A stretch of DNA of 64,000 nt from Astrocystis sublimbata (GCA_022453515.1 JAJNNY010000006.1:744001-808000); one strand, 5' to 3'; counted from the stretch's first letter, positions 20,551 through 32,746 are shown. A program made the numbers and translations. The notes: a model not told the origin generated them from the sequence alone.

Positions 20551-21770
20551 GTTGGCAAGACACGATGATGCGGATGGACTTGATAAATGATAGTCATCGT
20601 CCGAGATACACTGGAAACGAAAAGGCATTCATTTAAACGGCGCGTTTTTTGGGCACAATAATGCATAATCACATGGTTTTTTTAGATTCTGGTATTTGAA
20701 CCTTCTTTGGCAGGGGATCTGTTCCGATGCTTCACGAGGATTTTAGGGGAATATTATTTGTCGAGGAAATCAATATTGATAGTCTAGTGCAGTTGAAGCA
20801 TCAATCCACTCATTACAACTAAAAGTCACGGGACCCAGAACGAGTTGACTTGAGATTGCGGTTGATTTGTTACACGCAGTTTAACAGATATGTGCATGAG
20901 ATGATGCAGTGAGATATTTGACACTACCTAATCTCGCGTAGGTTTATGGAAATGGTACTAACAGTTTCTCAAGCGTCGAGTTTGGTAATTATTTGGAGCA
21001 CTTAAATCATCGTAAAGTCACTACCAGACGTTAGTTATCACATTAAATGCAGAGCTGGCAAGAGTTTCTCATTGCTGTGCAGGTAGAACAGATGATACTA
21101 GTAAATGTTCATAGGTAATTGCATCTAAGTGGTTTTCAAGGTGCAATAATAGGACAGTAAAAGCTGCAACTCAGCTACAGGAAATTTCCTATGTCATTTG
21201 ACACTTTCTTCCCAGGTGCGAGTCATTTCTTTGGACGTGAAGTCGCCGGAAAACCACTAAAACTAGCCTCGCTCGTTATTGAAATCCATCTTCGCCCGCA
21301 CTGAAGTTTTCATTTCGTCCCACATCATAACTCACAAGAATGGTAGACCTGATGCTGTATGCGGATTGTATAAGCGGTGACCCATGACAGCACAATAAAC
21401 ACGTCGCAATAAATCTGTGTTATGGGCAAGCTGCAAAAAGAGTTGAGAAGTATTCTTGGCTACGGCTTCTAACGCAAGATTTGTCCCAGTGATAATGTGT
21501 GAAATTACATTTCTTGTTCAGCCAGTTTGACATTCAAGCATTGCTGCCGCCTTGGCGTGGGTTGCGTAACATCAGACAGATATGACAGGTTTGTATCAAT
21601 GTCCACAATGGATGCTTCTCGCAAATAGCTGTAACTAGTAAGGACTTGCTCTTTAAACAGCCAAACTAGATATCCCCATGCCCACAGTAGGGTACCCGGA
21701 ATTGAATCTCCAACTCCTTGATGTGTTCTTCTTTCAGTTCCCGATACTAATTCAGCCTGGCCACAACAAG
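20551..21770. other. AT-rich intergenic region
   Basis: About 1.2 kb, with A/T-rich stretches at 20640-21130. No coding frame, repeat array or RNA gene recognised. It separates two convergent secreted-protein genes. Confidence 0.5.
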
Positions 21771-22145
21771 TCAGCTTCCCATCATCCTAGCCCGGGTTAC
21801 GGAGTATTTCCACCTACCTCGTGAGGAGCCCCCTGATCCGGACGGGTTGGCCTCGCAAGAAGGACCGTCATCCGCGAGGCTAGGCGGAGATTGCGCGTCG
21901 CAGCTGCCTCTGCCATTGACGACCTGACAGAACGTATTCGCTGCTATCTTGCAGTCGGCTATCAAGACGGCCTCGTGTCCGCGGCACCGGACGTATGAGT
22001 GGTCGGTATCACAGATGTCGTAGAGACCTTCGGAGCGACGACAGATGGCGGGAGACATGCTGCGGCGTGCGGAGTCTTGAGCCGGGAGGGCGGAGGACAT
22101 GGGCAAGGCCACAAGAGGCAGAGCTAGGACAGCTTGCATCCTCAT
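21771..22145 (-). CDS. Cysteine-rich small secreted protein
   Basis: Predicted 124 aa, start at 22145 (MRMQAVLALPLVALPMSSAL), a typical signal peptide. An upstream in-frame extension exists to 22478, but its sequence (repeats of NSIKSINSIK) is 5' leader-like, so I start at the signal peptide. The mature protein has seven cysteines (AICRR, YDICDT, YVRCRG, IADCKI, TFCQV, GSCDA, PSCEA). The spacing CDTDHSYVRC, then DC, FC and GRGSC, resembles short chitin-binding-like or effector-type Cys frameworks, but I assign no named domain. A potential short splice (GTAGGT to GCTAG, 31 nt) near the C-terminus is too small to be convincing. Function unknown. Confidence 0.68.
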   Translation of the reverse strand: MRMQAVLALPLVALPMSSALPAQDSARRSMSPAICRRSEGLYDICDTDHSYVRCRGHEAVLIADCKIAANTFCQVVNGRGSCDAQSPPSLADDGPSCEANPSGSGGSSRGRWKYSVTRARMMGS

Positions 22146-24523
22146 CTTTATGGAATTGATTGATTTGATTGAGTTAACGGCGTTCGATGAGAGATTATAT
22201 TGTGATTTATTCTCTGCTTCGGTATGTGTTGAGTGGGTGTTTTGCGATGAGGACAGGTGTTGGACCGAGATGCCCAAAACCAAACTTGTCAAAAAATGGT
22301 TGTCACTTGAGACATTGATTGACACGGTGAGATGTCTTGTGTAGTCCAGAGGAAGGCACCCCCTTCTCTGGATGAGATGGCTCCTGCTGTTTGCTTCACA
22401 TATCTGTCCAGGCAGTCGCCACCCGCTCAGATAGGTACATAGGTACTTCGTACTCGTGCTACTGATTCGCCCACCCACCTATGCGCTCCTGATTGAGCCA
22501 CATTGATACCATCATGAGAGTCGTTAGCGTTTTTCTGACCATCTTCGCTGACCATCAGGCGCGGTGATGGCAGGTTTCCGGACTCGGGGTAGCGAATCGC
22601 TAATGTAGGTGTAGGATGATAAGGTCTGTGCCTCCCTGCCAGTGACACGACATGACGTTCGCCTGATCTATGAGGTCGCCGTTACGATACCTCACTAGAC
22701 GTCGCACCGCCGTCAGCTCGCAACAGTACTTACGTTGCACCTACATGTCGACAGTCCATGTAGGCTAGCCGAAGAATCGACTGCTGGCCTTGCGTCTTTC
22801 GGCTCCCTGGGCCCGTATTTTGAATTCTGAGTGATATAGTCTTGCTCATCGAGGGGTTCGATATCTCTCCACTAATTTAGATACTCATTCAGCCACGGGT
22901 CAGGTTCGCGTGTTGAAATAAGATCCCCTCTCTTTGCTTTGAATACTATGTACCTCAGGTAAGTTGTGACTAGCAAAGTCGCACGACTACTATCAAAGTT
23001 AGGCTGTTTCAATACCATCCTAACAGCTGCATTCTGCGGACTCCAGCCTCGCCAGCCTTGATAGGACACTGAAGAAGGCTTTGACGGCGGCGAAAGTCGC
23101 TAGCGCGCCGACGACTGTGCGGCCGTTGGAGCTGGATTACCACGGCGAAGGTGTCTTCTTGGTCCGTCCACTACTTCTGTACACACATCCCCGTCCGATC
23201 ATGCGGTCGCGGAAACGGCAACTTCAGTTGCCGTATACGCAGCAACTCGATGTTTTGGGGGGCCCAGGATTCTATTCCAGCCTAAAGAGCCAGGAATCGG
23301 ACTTGATGTGACTTTCACGGCAAATCTGGGAGGCGATGAGCTATTGATCGCGAGATGTTGAGATGCCATGCACCCAAGTTCACCATGGCTGGTGTCAATA
23401 TCGGACTGAACGAGGTAATAAATCCAACAACGACAGCTTTCGAATCTTCTAGCTTGATAACAGATAATGGCAAATATGGTAGTACATTGTACTACTACTG
23501 TATATATAAATTTTCAGGGTAGATGCTGTCAAGGCGGAATGGGTGTAGTGTGCGGCGCGTAAAAGCGAACGAACGGAAGCGACGGGATGCGAAATGCGCA
23601 TGTTGATCACACAATAGGCGTCAATTAAGATCTGCAAGCACACTGTGACACAAGTGGGTAGATTAGCGACGTAGTACAGTCTTCGGGATTACTATATACA
23701 CTGTATAGATCTCCACTTGGCGACAGAAACGCCAAAGGTTGGGTAGGTAGGAATTTCTAAATGTGCCTGCGGAGCTGACTGCGCCACCTGTCTCGGGCTG
23801 ACTCCTACTAATGAATGCCCTGTTCCTGCCAGGTCGGCGCCTCGACCATTTTCATTTCCATTTCCACTTCCTCCAACCCACCAGCGCACCGAGCACTGTC
23901 AACAACCACCACCATTTCGTAGTCCGTCGAGAATCGACTCGCAAGAGGTCTCTTGTTGACTAATCAATTGTTGCGCGTGACACACCACCTACAAACTACA
24001 AAGCGACCTTTGTGTGTTGCCGAGCGCCGTGCGACGAACCGCCTGCCTGTTATACCGCCGGCCAGTGCTCCACCGCCCGAGACGCTTGTCCTGTCGCTGT
24101 CGTCATCGACTGCCGCAAAACGAGACCCCTAGCCCGCTACCTTAGTCGAGCGCTCTATCAGCGTGCTGCCTCAACCATCGCGATCCACCAAACAACGGGC
24201 CTCTTTCAGCCTGCCTTCGAAAAAAGTCTACGAGTGCCTTCCCTCGCCCGCCATGTCCTGGGAACTGACCCGTCGCCGCCTTGTGCGCTCCATCAACAGC
24301 AAGTATCTGTTTGATCGAATTGTACGTCGCCATCCCACACCCGCGCCATCACCAGCGCCATCACCACAAGCCCCCATCTGTACCGTCTTTTCTTTGCAGT
24401 TGTGGCTCCTCACATCGCATTCGGGTTGTTACTCCTGGTTGGCGCAAACCTCTGAATTACGAAGCTGACCATTTCTCCCTCCAAATTCAGCCCATACTCC
24501 ATGCAGTGATTTTCTTAATCGAA
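22146..24523. other. Intergenic region, divergent promoters
   Basis: About 2.4 kb between divergent genes. There are TAGGTACATAGGTAC motifs near 22434-22446. The right part (24000-24520) is C/T-rich and probably the leader of the Mpv17-family gene. It includes an ATG at 24253 followed by about 23 codons (MSWELTRRRLVRSINSKYLF) and a GTACGT donor, possibly an alternative first exon. No other gene supported. Confidence 0.45.
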
Positions 24524-25388
24524 ATGGCCATCATCGCACGACTCGCGTCGCGGTACAATGCCTACTTCGACCGCCGTCCAGGTAAAGCTCAATCTTTCTC
24601 CCTGCGCTCGTCACATCGGCCTGTCTGCTGAGCGATGTTAACATGGGTCACCCCCTGCAGTACTCACCATGATGGTGACGAACGCCGTTCTTGGTGGCAT
24701 TGCCGACACCGTGGCCCAGACCATCACGATAGTGAAGCAACGCGCCAACCGGAAACCCGGCACCGGTTCCAGAGACGATCCCATTTCCATCGAGATCCAA
24801 GACATGAGCACAAAAGACTCCCGCACCATGTTTGCCGACCCCCGATCGCCTGCCACGCCCTTTGATTTCGAGCGCTTGACGAGATTCATGGCCTACGGTT
24901 TTGCCATGGCCCCCATCACCTTCAAATGGTTTGGCCTTCTATCTCGCGCCTTTCCCATTACCAAGACGAGCGCGTTCGCTCCTGCGTTGAAGCGCGTAGC
25001 GGTAGATCAAGTAGTGTTTGCCCCGATCAGTGTGGGCCTATTCTTCTCGATCATGACCGTTGCTGAGGGCGGCGGCCGTCGTGCAGTGGCCCTCAAATTG
25101 AAGGATATGTACTTGCCGACTCTGAAGGCGAACTATGCTGTCTGGCCAGCCGTACAAATTATCAACTTCCGCCTGATGCCTGTCCAATACCAACTTGTAA
25201 GTGCATCCAGCATCGGCCTACCAGCCAGAATTTTCCAAACCAGTACTGATTATCGTTCAAAACAGCCCTTTGTGTCTACTATTGGTATCGCCTGGACAGC
25301 ATACCTTTCTCTGTCCAACGCGTCTGAGGACGAGAGCCTAGAACATCAAAACGTGGCCCCCTATTCTCCTAACATCCGTCTGGAATAA
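24524..25388 (+). CDS. Mpv17/PMP22 family membrane protein
   Basis: Exons 24524-24581, 24661-25196 and 25266-25388 give 238 aa. The family sits in peroxisomal or inner mitochondrial membranes (Mpv17, Pxmp2, yeast Sym1) and is linked to membrane permeability and mtDNA maintenance. Visible hallmarks are an N-terminal YNAYFDRRPVLTMMVTNAVL, the central AVDQVVFAPISVG, and KANYAVWPAVQIINFRLMPV with the classic W-P-x-x-Q-x-x-N-F pattern. The C-terminal helix is PFVSTIGIAWTAYLSL. A polar insert of about 45 residues after the first helix (RKPGTGSRDDPIS) is typical of the ascomycete subgroup. Four hydrophobic segments are expected. Intron 2 (25197-25265, 69 nt) is stop-free and in frame. Exon 1 is supported by the splice junction through RP-VLT. 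Confidence 0.88.
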
Positions 25389-26336
25389 TATCGTGCGTTG
25401 GTATCGCGACAATTTCGCACCGGTTGCGATAATAATCCTACATTGGTTCTGCAAGTGGGCGTTCGGCGGAGTTTAGGTTTGATTTGAAGTTCGGAAACCA
25501 GTAACATAGAGGTACTACAGCTCACCATCAAGACGGATTTATCGCTAATGGAGCGGTGGTGGTTCCATTAACGTCAGTGGTAAATACTTATGCATAGAGT
25601 CAACGTTGGAGGTTAAGATGGTCAAATGGATGCGATCCGTCGGCGATTAGTGTGTATAATGATCTTACCATTCAAAGTAACCAATGCCGAGGGTCACACT
25701 CCATATAGGGTACCTACGGAAGAAAATAATGCGGCATCGGGATAGCGATGTAATAAGTCACCGCGGTTACCAAGGACAAATAGAATCGCATCGGCTGAGA
25801 GCATGCGCGCGCAAAATTATACGAAGTACCTGATCTAACGATTACCTTATTGCCGACGAGGGCAAACGGAGACGCTGGGAATGGCCAAGGATTGCTTGCA
25901 CCGTGCCAGCATTGCCGGTGGACGCCGGCCGGAGCGCTGTGGATGATGCTACACGACCCCCCTCGTACTGTCCAGGTACCTCTGGATGCCCGTTGAGGTC
26001 CGACGTCAGACGTCAGACGTCAGGCGTCAGGCCACTCGAGCCCCTAATACCACTATAACTCCTCATTAGCATGATACCTAGCTCGCCTAGCAGCCCAGAC
26101 GGCGGGGGAGGGGGGGATGGAGAGCTGCCTTTACTTACTACCCCACCAAGGTTCTCATTGCCCCTCCATCCATCAGGAGCAGTCTCATGCGTGTTTTTCT
26201 ACACCTCCCACTCCTAGCACGAACGCGCGTTTCTTCCCTCCTGACACATCACACATTCCTTCCTGGGACTCTCTGTATATTCTCTATTCATCATTTGAGT
26301 AATCTGCCGTACCGTCCCTCTCATCTGCGAGCAACA
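25389..26336. other. Intergenic region with PGK promoter
   Basis: About 950 bp. The left part is AT-moderate without features. The right part has the GACGTCA repeats (26002-26029) and long C/T-rich tracts (26150-26330), as usual upstream of highly expressed glycolytic genes in filamentous fungi. No TATA box is obvious. Confidence 0.5.
26002..26029. repeat. Four tandem GACGTCA units upstream of PGK
   Basis: Three exact 7-bp units GACGTCA and a fourth, GGCGTCA, occur head to tail about 310 bp upstream of the PGK start codon. Each contains the ACGTCA half of a CRE/ATF-type bZIP site. It may be a regulatory array or a chance microrepeat. Confidence 0.7.
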
Positions 26337-27776
26337 ATGTCTCTCTCAAGCAAGCTGTCCATCACAGATGTCGACCTGAAGGGCAAGCGGGTGCTCATCC
26401 GAGTATGTCAAGTTCGGATATGATACTATTACCTCAAATGCTACATACCAGATAGGTATTGGTCAATTGCCATCGGACAGCATGGACTGACATGTTACCG
26501 CGTGCAAGGTTGACTTCAATGTGCCCCTCGACGATAACAAGAAGGTCACCAACAACCAGCGTATCGCCGGCGCAGTCCCCACAATCAAGCATGCCATCGA
26601 CAACGGCGCAAAGGCCGTCATATTGATGTCGCATCTTGGCCGTCCCGACGGCAAAGCCAACCCCAAGTACAGCCTGAAGCCCGTCGTCCCCGAGCTAGAG
26701 AAGCTCCTGGGCAAGAGCGTCGAGTTTGCCCCTGACTCCGTCGGCCCCGAGGTCGAGGCCATCGTGAGCAAGGCCGACAATGGCCAAGTTGTTCTCTTGG
26801 AGAACCTACGATTTCACGCCGAGGAGGAGGGCTCTTCCAAGGATAGCGAGGGCAAGAAGGTCAAGGCTGACAAGGTCAAGGTGGATGAGTTCCGCAAGGG
26901 CCTGACAGCTCTCGGTGATATCTACATCAGTCAGTATCTTCCATCAGTCCCTAATCGAGACTTGTAAGCAAGCCTTGGAAGGGGGATCAGGCTGACACTG
27001 TACACGCAGACGACGCCTTCGGCACAGCTCACCGCGCCCACTCCTCCATGGTCGGCGTAGACCTACCCCAGAAGGCCGCCGGTTTCCTGATGAAGAAGGA
27101 ACTCGACTACTTCGCCAAGGCGCTCGAGTCGCCGCAGCGGCCTTTCCTCGCCATCCTCGGTGGATCCAAGGTGTCTGACAAGATCCAGCTGATTGACAAC
27201 CTCCTTGACAAGGTCAACAGCCTCGTCATCACGGGCGGCATGGCCTTCACCTTCAAGAAGACGCTAGAGAACGTCAAGATCGGCAACTCGCTATTCGATG
27301 AGGAAGGCTCCAAGGTCGTGGGCGACCTGATGGAGAAGGCCAAGAAGAACAACGTCAAGGTGACGCTACCGGTTGACTACGTCATCGCCGACAAGTTCGG
27401 CGCCGACGCCAACACCAAGGAGGCCAACGACAAGGACGGCATCCCCGACGGCTGGCTGGGTCTGGACATCGGCCCCGAGTCCATCAAGTTGTACGAGGCC
27501 GCCATCGCCGAGGCCAAGACTATCCTGTGGAACGGCCCTGCCGGCGTCTTCGAAATTGAGAAGTTCGCCAGCGGCACCAAGGCCACCCTCGACGCCTTCA
27601 CCAAGGCTGTCGCCGCCGGCTCGATTGGTATCATCGGTGGTGGCGACACGGCCACCGTGGCGGCCAAGTACGGCGCCGAGGATAAGTGCTCGCACGTCTC
27701 AACTGGCGGCGGCGCTTCGCTGGAGCTGCTCGAGGGTAAGGAATTGCCTGGTGTCACTGCGCTGAGCACGAAATGA
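26337..27776 (+). CDS. pgk1: Phosphoglycerate kinase
   Basis: It catalyses 1,3-bisphosphoglycerate + ADP to 3-phosphoglycerate + ATP, in cytosolic glycolysis. Exons 26337-26402, 26509-26929 and 27010-27776 give 417 aa, the normal fungal length. Visible hallmarks are [41 protein letters not shown] (formed across intron 2), [31 protein letters not shown] and [14 protein letters not shown]. The substrate loop and nucleotide site are intact. Intron 1 lies after codon 22 (donor GTATGT, acceptor GCAAG) and intron 2 splits the Asn codon (donor GTCAGT). Codon use is strongly biased to C/G-ending codons, unlike the neighbours, consistent with very high expression. The long pyrimidine-rich leader and the GACGTCA array upstream fit such a gene. 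Confidence 0.98.
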
Positions 27777-28602
27777 ATACCTGGGCTGGTCAAACTGTAG
27801 ACAAGTACTGGTTTAGTAGATACGGGATGAACACGATTGGCGTACTATGTGCTGTTTTACGGTAACAGACTGGGGAAGGGATTCAGTCATGTTGGGTTGG
27901 TAGGTAGGTAGAGCAAGATGGCGCCTGAGGTTGGCTTGCAGGCGATGGTGGCAGATTCCTTCCATATTTACTTATAGATACCTGATCTACCATATCCTAC
28001 CTTAACTTGCCTTGTCTTGCCTACGGATGGTTTGTGCGCATGCTCTTCCATGATGCGCAATGGTAGTACTATAGTTTGGTAAGTGGGCAGTGCCAAGCGG
28101 CTCGGGTTTTGTTACTTGAACCATGGTTATTTGGTGAAGTAAAAGTAATGTAGTCCAACTAGCCGTATGATAGAATCACGTAATTCGCATTGAGTCGTCG
28201 CTTAGCCTGCCGCATTAAGCTGCTCTAGTAGGTACTATAATCTTCAATTATTCATTCAGGCACCGACGACAGCTTGGTGCGAGTTTGGGGTTAGGGCCAG
28301 TTGCGCACTTCTCATCCCTCGCTCGGTTTGTTTGCCACAATGAAGCCGCGGTGTCGTGACAATGCTCCCTTCATGCTCAGCTAGCTAATCTTAGTTGCTC
28401 AGCCAATATCGACACGCCTCGCTGCTCATTTGAACACAAATCCCGCTCCTGTTTATTCTCCTCCATTCTTCCTAGGATGAAAGTGTTTTTTTGTTTTATT
28501 GGCGCGTCTGTGATGCCATGCTGTCTACCCTGCCTTGTCTCCTTTCTGCATGGGTGCTTATTGATATAGGTTTGTGTGTGATCCGGAGTGTCTGCTCGGA
28601 CC
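27777..28602. other. Intergenic region between convergent genes
   Basis: About 825 bp between convergent pgk1 and SEM1, holding both 3' ends. It has GGTAGGTAGGTAG at 27899-27912. No gene or RNA supported. Confidence 0.5.
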
Positions 28603-29256
28603 TCACCTCCTTTTCGAGGACTCAACCTTCTTCAGTTCTTCTCTGTTGCGAGGGATGCAAGGTTAGCATGTGCATATCTGTGTGATGTGTGTTGCAGATA
28701 TTGCATACTAGCAAATGCATGTGCCAATGCAAAGCCAGTGCCGAGAAATAGGACACCAAAGGGCGTGGAAGAAACAAACATACCGGAGCTGTGCCGAGAA
28801 GTCGTCGCTCGTGTCATCGTCGTCCCAGCTCTCCTCCCACAGGTGCTGCGTTGTGCCGTTGCCGCTGGCTGTCGTCTGTGCCGCTGACTCGGTCTCCTCG
28901 GCGGGCCAATCTGTTGTTTGATGAAATGCTGTCAGCTGTCTGCAAATATATCCGAAATGGCCTCCTCTGTTTCTTCATTCTCGACGCAACAGGGAGGCAA
29001 CACCCCGCAACAAGCACATGTTTGCCGCGTTCCCGTGGCTGGAGAGTGGTCGGACAGTAACATGCGGGCGAAAAGAGCGCAACGAGATGCTTGTAAGGTA
29101 GTACTAGTAGACGGTAAACGAACCTTCAACGGGGAAGTCCTCAAACTCGTCGTCCTCTTCTAACGCGGCAGCAGGCTTCGGCTGTGCGGCTTGCTCTGGC
29201 TTGGTCTCGCTGGCGGTCGCGGCCTTGTCGGCGGGCTTGTCTGTCGGGGCAGCCAT
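28603..29256 (-). CDS. sem1: 26S proteasome lid subunit SEM1/DSS1
   Basis: A three-exon gene, 29256-29124, 28910-28784 and 28642-28603, coding 99 aa. Sem1/Dss1 is an intrinsically disordered acidic protein that tethers lid subunits of the 26S proteasome. It also works in TREX-2 mRNA export and, in many eukaryotes, with BRCA2. The diagnostic motifs are all present: EEDDEFEDFPVE-DW across intron 1, then LWEESWDDDDTSDDFSAQL, then the C-terminal helix EELKKVESSKRR. Start MAAPTDKPADKAA and the Ala/Lys/Pro N-terminus are typical. Intron 1 (29123-28911, 213 nt) has a GTTCGT donor; intron 2 (28783-28643) has GTATGT and CAACAG. No exon is long enough to stand out alone, so the gene is easily missed. 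Confidence 0.93.
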
Positions 29257-30384
29257 GTTATCGATTTGCTTGTGTGCGTATCGATGTGGGATATGTGATG
29301 GTGGGGTAGTTCAGGGCTGATACGTGGCTTATTGCGCAAAGCCGTTGCTTGTTTGCTTGTTTGTTGTTGTTCGTCGGTGGTTGATTTCAAGGTGGGATGC
29401 AGCTTAGCCTACCAGGATGACGAAGGTTCTAGGTGGCCGGCCTGGGAAGCTGGTCATTGATTGATAAGTACAATGTACTTAGTACAACCTTGACAGTACC
29501 TCGCCTGAGAGCAGTCCGCCGTTAGTCTAGCACAGCTGAGGGCAGCTGGTCAAGAGCGCCAAGCCTTAGGTAATGTCCGTCCTCTTAAGCTTAAGCAGTC
29601 CGTCTATGGACGGTGACCAATCAACAAGCTCCCGATGATCTGGAATGACTGGCGTTGAGCTTCCGCTCTTCTCCCCTGACTCTTTTGCATGTATTACTGT
29701 AACTAACAAGTCCTGAACTGAATGAACCCTTGAGTCTCAACCGATCAAGCCCGATTACAGCAGAATTTGAGCCTTGCCAATGCGAGGGACAAACACCAAG
29801 GCGGTGCACAGTGAGTGGTGTGGTACCACGCCGGCCAGTCTTATTCCCGCCCTGACATTCACTCGTCATTCGCTCGCTGCCTGCTTTCTCACTCTTCTAT
29901 TTTCCCATCATGTATTGAATGAGACAGAGCCTTACCCGCTATGATATGTCTGTGTCCGCTATATATTAATAGTATAGAGTCGTGCTTCCCCAGCCAACAT
30001 GCACTAGACGTTGTTCGCCCCACCTCGTTGCATCAAGCTCGTCATCCCAAATCCTGAGCCTTTGTTAACCACGCCAGCGAGTCGACACTTGACTCTGCTT
30101 TCTTGCCGTCCCCTTCAATTGTGCATTGTGTTGGGCTGTCTATTTTGCGGCCTGTTCGGATGCGAATCGCGTTGCTTTGATCTTGAGACACTCATTGTGA
30201 TCACCCTCATTTTCGATTTTCATCCGCTTGCCTGATACTCACGATCCTCAGCTTACTGCGCTCCACAATCCCATTATTACTACCTAATCTGTATTAACCG
30301 CAAGGCCAGCAATACCACAAACGATACCACACTGATGAGCGGCTCATCTGCGCTCTTTGTCGCTCCACAATACGCCGGCCCATC
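29257..30384. other. Divergent promoter region SEM1 / IML2
   Basis: About 1.1 kb between divergent genes. It is pyrimidine-rich near both starts. A short (TA)n stretch lies near 29961-29972. No additional gene supported. Confidence 0.5.
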
Positions 30385-32746
30385 ATGAGTCGGCTTGGCA
30401 ACTGGTTCCGGGGCTCCGGCTCAAAGTCGAGCAGTGTAGCTCCCAGCTCAAGCGTCTCTGAGGCCGATGTCCGCGCCCAGGAGATCGAACTCCTCGAGCA
30501 TGCCGTAGCAGGCGCCGACCTGATCATGAACGACGACATCGAAGGCGCCGAGGAACTTCTGAGACAACGTAGTTCCACCTATCACAAGTTCGGTCTGGCC
30601 GTGTGCACCTTCATGAGGAGTATCCTTGGCTTTGAGAAGTCCGTCATGAGCGAGGCCGCCGTTCTTCTTGTCGAGTGTGAGAACTCGGCCTGGAGTGACA
30701 TCAGGAAGGCCGAGAGGGACGCCATACGCGCCAACTCGAAGGAGGATTCAATTTATCCTCCAGGGGCCGAGTATCAGCTGGTGCTGGCCGAGGCCCACCT
30801 CATGGCAGCCATCCTGGGGGTTTTGCATGAGAGTCTGACGGAGGGAATCAAGAGCTTTTATAAGCTGCGGAAGGCATATGTTGCGCTTGACACCATCTCG
30901 AAGTCCGAAACAGCGTATCTGAAGAAGCGTGGGCTTCACCCCTCCCAGTCCAAGACTGACACCAACAACACATCGGCAGGGGGCTCCGACGATGACACTG
31001 ATCTGGAATTCGTGGATGCAGACGAGACTCACTCTGGTGATCAGACACCCGCCAAATATGAAGGTCATCTCGTAAACGGTAATGAGAATGGCGATATCGC
31101 AGATGCCGACAAAAAGTTAGGCGGTTTGTCCCTGAACGGCAACAAGCCCTCAGGAACAACAGACCCGTCCAAGGGTCTGCCGTCAGGCAACTTTGAAGGT
31201 GCCCCCGAACTTTTTGATGACCCCGTCCTGGCTTTTGTTCATTCGTAAGTATTTTGCCTCACCCCAATCCTATCAGATAAACTCCTTTCCAACAGCTTGC
31301 CTTCTCTTATACACCACCTCTTCATTCATGTTCCGTAGTACAACCCTACTGCACCTTAACCGCTGAATAATGCACTAACACATTCATAACAGTGGTGCCA
31401 GCATGTGCTTTGGTGTCCTGCTTCTCATTATCTCTCTCGTTCCGCCGGCATTCTCTCGTCTCCTGTCTATCATTGGCTTCAAGGGCGACCGCGAACGCGG
31501 TATTGAAATGCTGTGGCAAAGCTCTCGTTTCGAAAATGTGAATGGCGCCGTCGCCTCACTCATGCTCTGCGCGTACTATAACGGTTTGCTGGGCTTCGCC
31601 GACATCCTCCCCTCCGAGCAGGACGTGGCCAACGGTGCAATCGTGGGTTACCCGAAAGAGCGCATCCACAAGCTTGTAATCAAGCTGCAGACCCGCTATC
31701 CGGACAGTGGTCTCTGGCGTTTCGAGGAAGGCCGAAGCCGAGGAAACAGAAAGGACCTGGTCGGCGCTCTCCAAGTTCTCCAGAACAACAAGTCCAAGAT
31801 GAAGCAGGTCGACGCGCTGAATAACTTCGAGATGTCCCTCGACTCCGCATATGTGCGCGACTGGGCGCACGCCCGCGACGACTTCCTCCGGTGTATTGAG
31901 CTTAATGACTGGAGCCCTTCTCTCTATTATTACCTGGCCGGAAGCGCGGAGCTCGAGCTGTACCGAAACGCCTATGCCGCGGACGACAGGTCGCAGGCTA
32001 GTCTTCATAAGAAGAAGGCTGAAGAGCTGCTCCGGAAAGTCCCAGGCGTTGCCGGCAAGAAGCGGTTCATGGCACGACCCCTGCCCTTTGAGGAATTCGT
32101 CGTCCGGAAGATGAAGAAGTGGGAGGAGAGGTCGAGTACGTTATCCGTCGACTTAGCCGACGCTGTCGGGGTCAGCCCGATGCAGGAGATGGTGTATCTT
32201 TGGAACGGACTGAAGAAGATGCAGCCTGTGGAGCTCGAGAGAGCCGCGACTGATTTGTCTTGGGATCGACTCACATGCTCCGAAGAGGTGCGCGGTAAGA
32301 TACAGGCTCAGCTGGATGAGAAGGCCTTACATGACTTATGTCATGCCGCTATTCTGCGCAACTTGGAGAAGTTTGATGAGGCCAGGGTCAAGCTCCAGGA
32401 GGTTTTGAAGATTGACAAGTAAGACGCCCTTTCCTTAATGACGGACCCGTTTTTCTTGGGTGATCAATAACTGACGATGTATTCTAGAACCGCTTTCAAG
32501 GGCTCGAATCAGGATGATTACATCCCGCCCTCGGCACACTACGAGATGGCTGTCCTTGCGTGGGTCGAAGGACAGAGCAAAACGACGCCCGATACGAAGA
32601 AACAAGTGGAAGATGTCCAAACCTGGCTTGACAAGGTTGCTAAGTGGGACTCGTACCTCTTGGATGGCAGGATCGGCATGCGCGTGCAGACGGGCATGGA
32701 CACGCTAAGATGGTACAAGCGGGAGCATGGCTTGCCTGCATCGTAA
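30385..32746 (+). CDS. iml2: Iml2/TTC39 family outer-membrane tetratricopeptide protein
   Basis: Exons 30385-31244, 31393-32418 and 32488-32746 give 714 aa. Yeast Iml2 is a mitochondrial outer-membrane and lipid-droplet-linked protein that helps clear inclusion bodies; animal relatives are TTC39. The N-terminal block has ELLEHAVAGADLIMNDDIEG (TPR-like), EYQLVLAEAHLMAAILGVL and SFYKLRKAYVAL. A polar acidic spacer (about 190-280) follows. Just after intron 1 comes MCFGVLLLIISLVPPAFSRL, a hydrophobic segment. The C-terminal half has family motifs FKGDRERGIEMLWQSS, ALNNFEMS, YLAGSAELELYR and YEMAVLAWVEG. Junctions are phase-consistent (TC|T GGT; AA|A ACC). The symbol follows family membership; orthology was not tested. 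Confidence 0.9.

Noticed and set aside
19987..20628. 213-codon minus-strand frame over the small secreted protein gene
   Set aside because: Antisense shadow of a codon-biased gene; Gly/Val/Glu-rich with no features.
24253..24322. Alternative first exon for the Mpv17-family gene
   Set aside because: MSWELTRRRLVRSINSKYLF ends at a GTACGT donor, but the family N-terminus is fully supplied by the exon at 24524, so I treat it as leader sequence.
27366..27695. Antisense and alternate-frame reading frames over PGK
   Set aside because: Long frames here result from the strong C/G-ending codon bias of the PGK gene.
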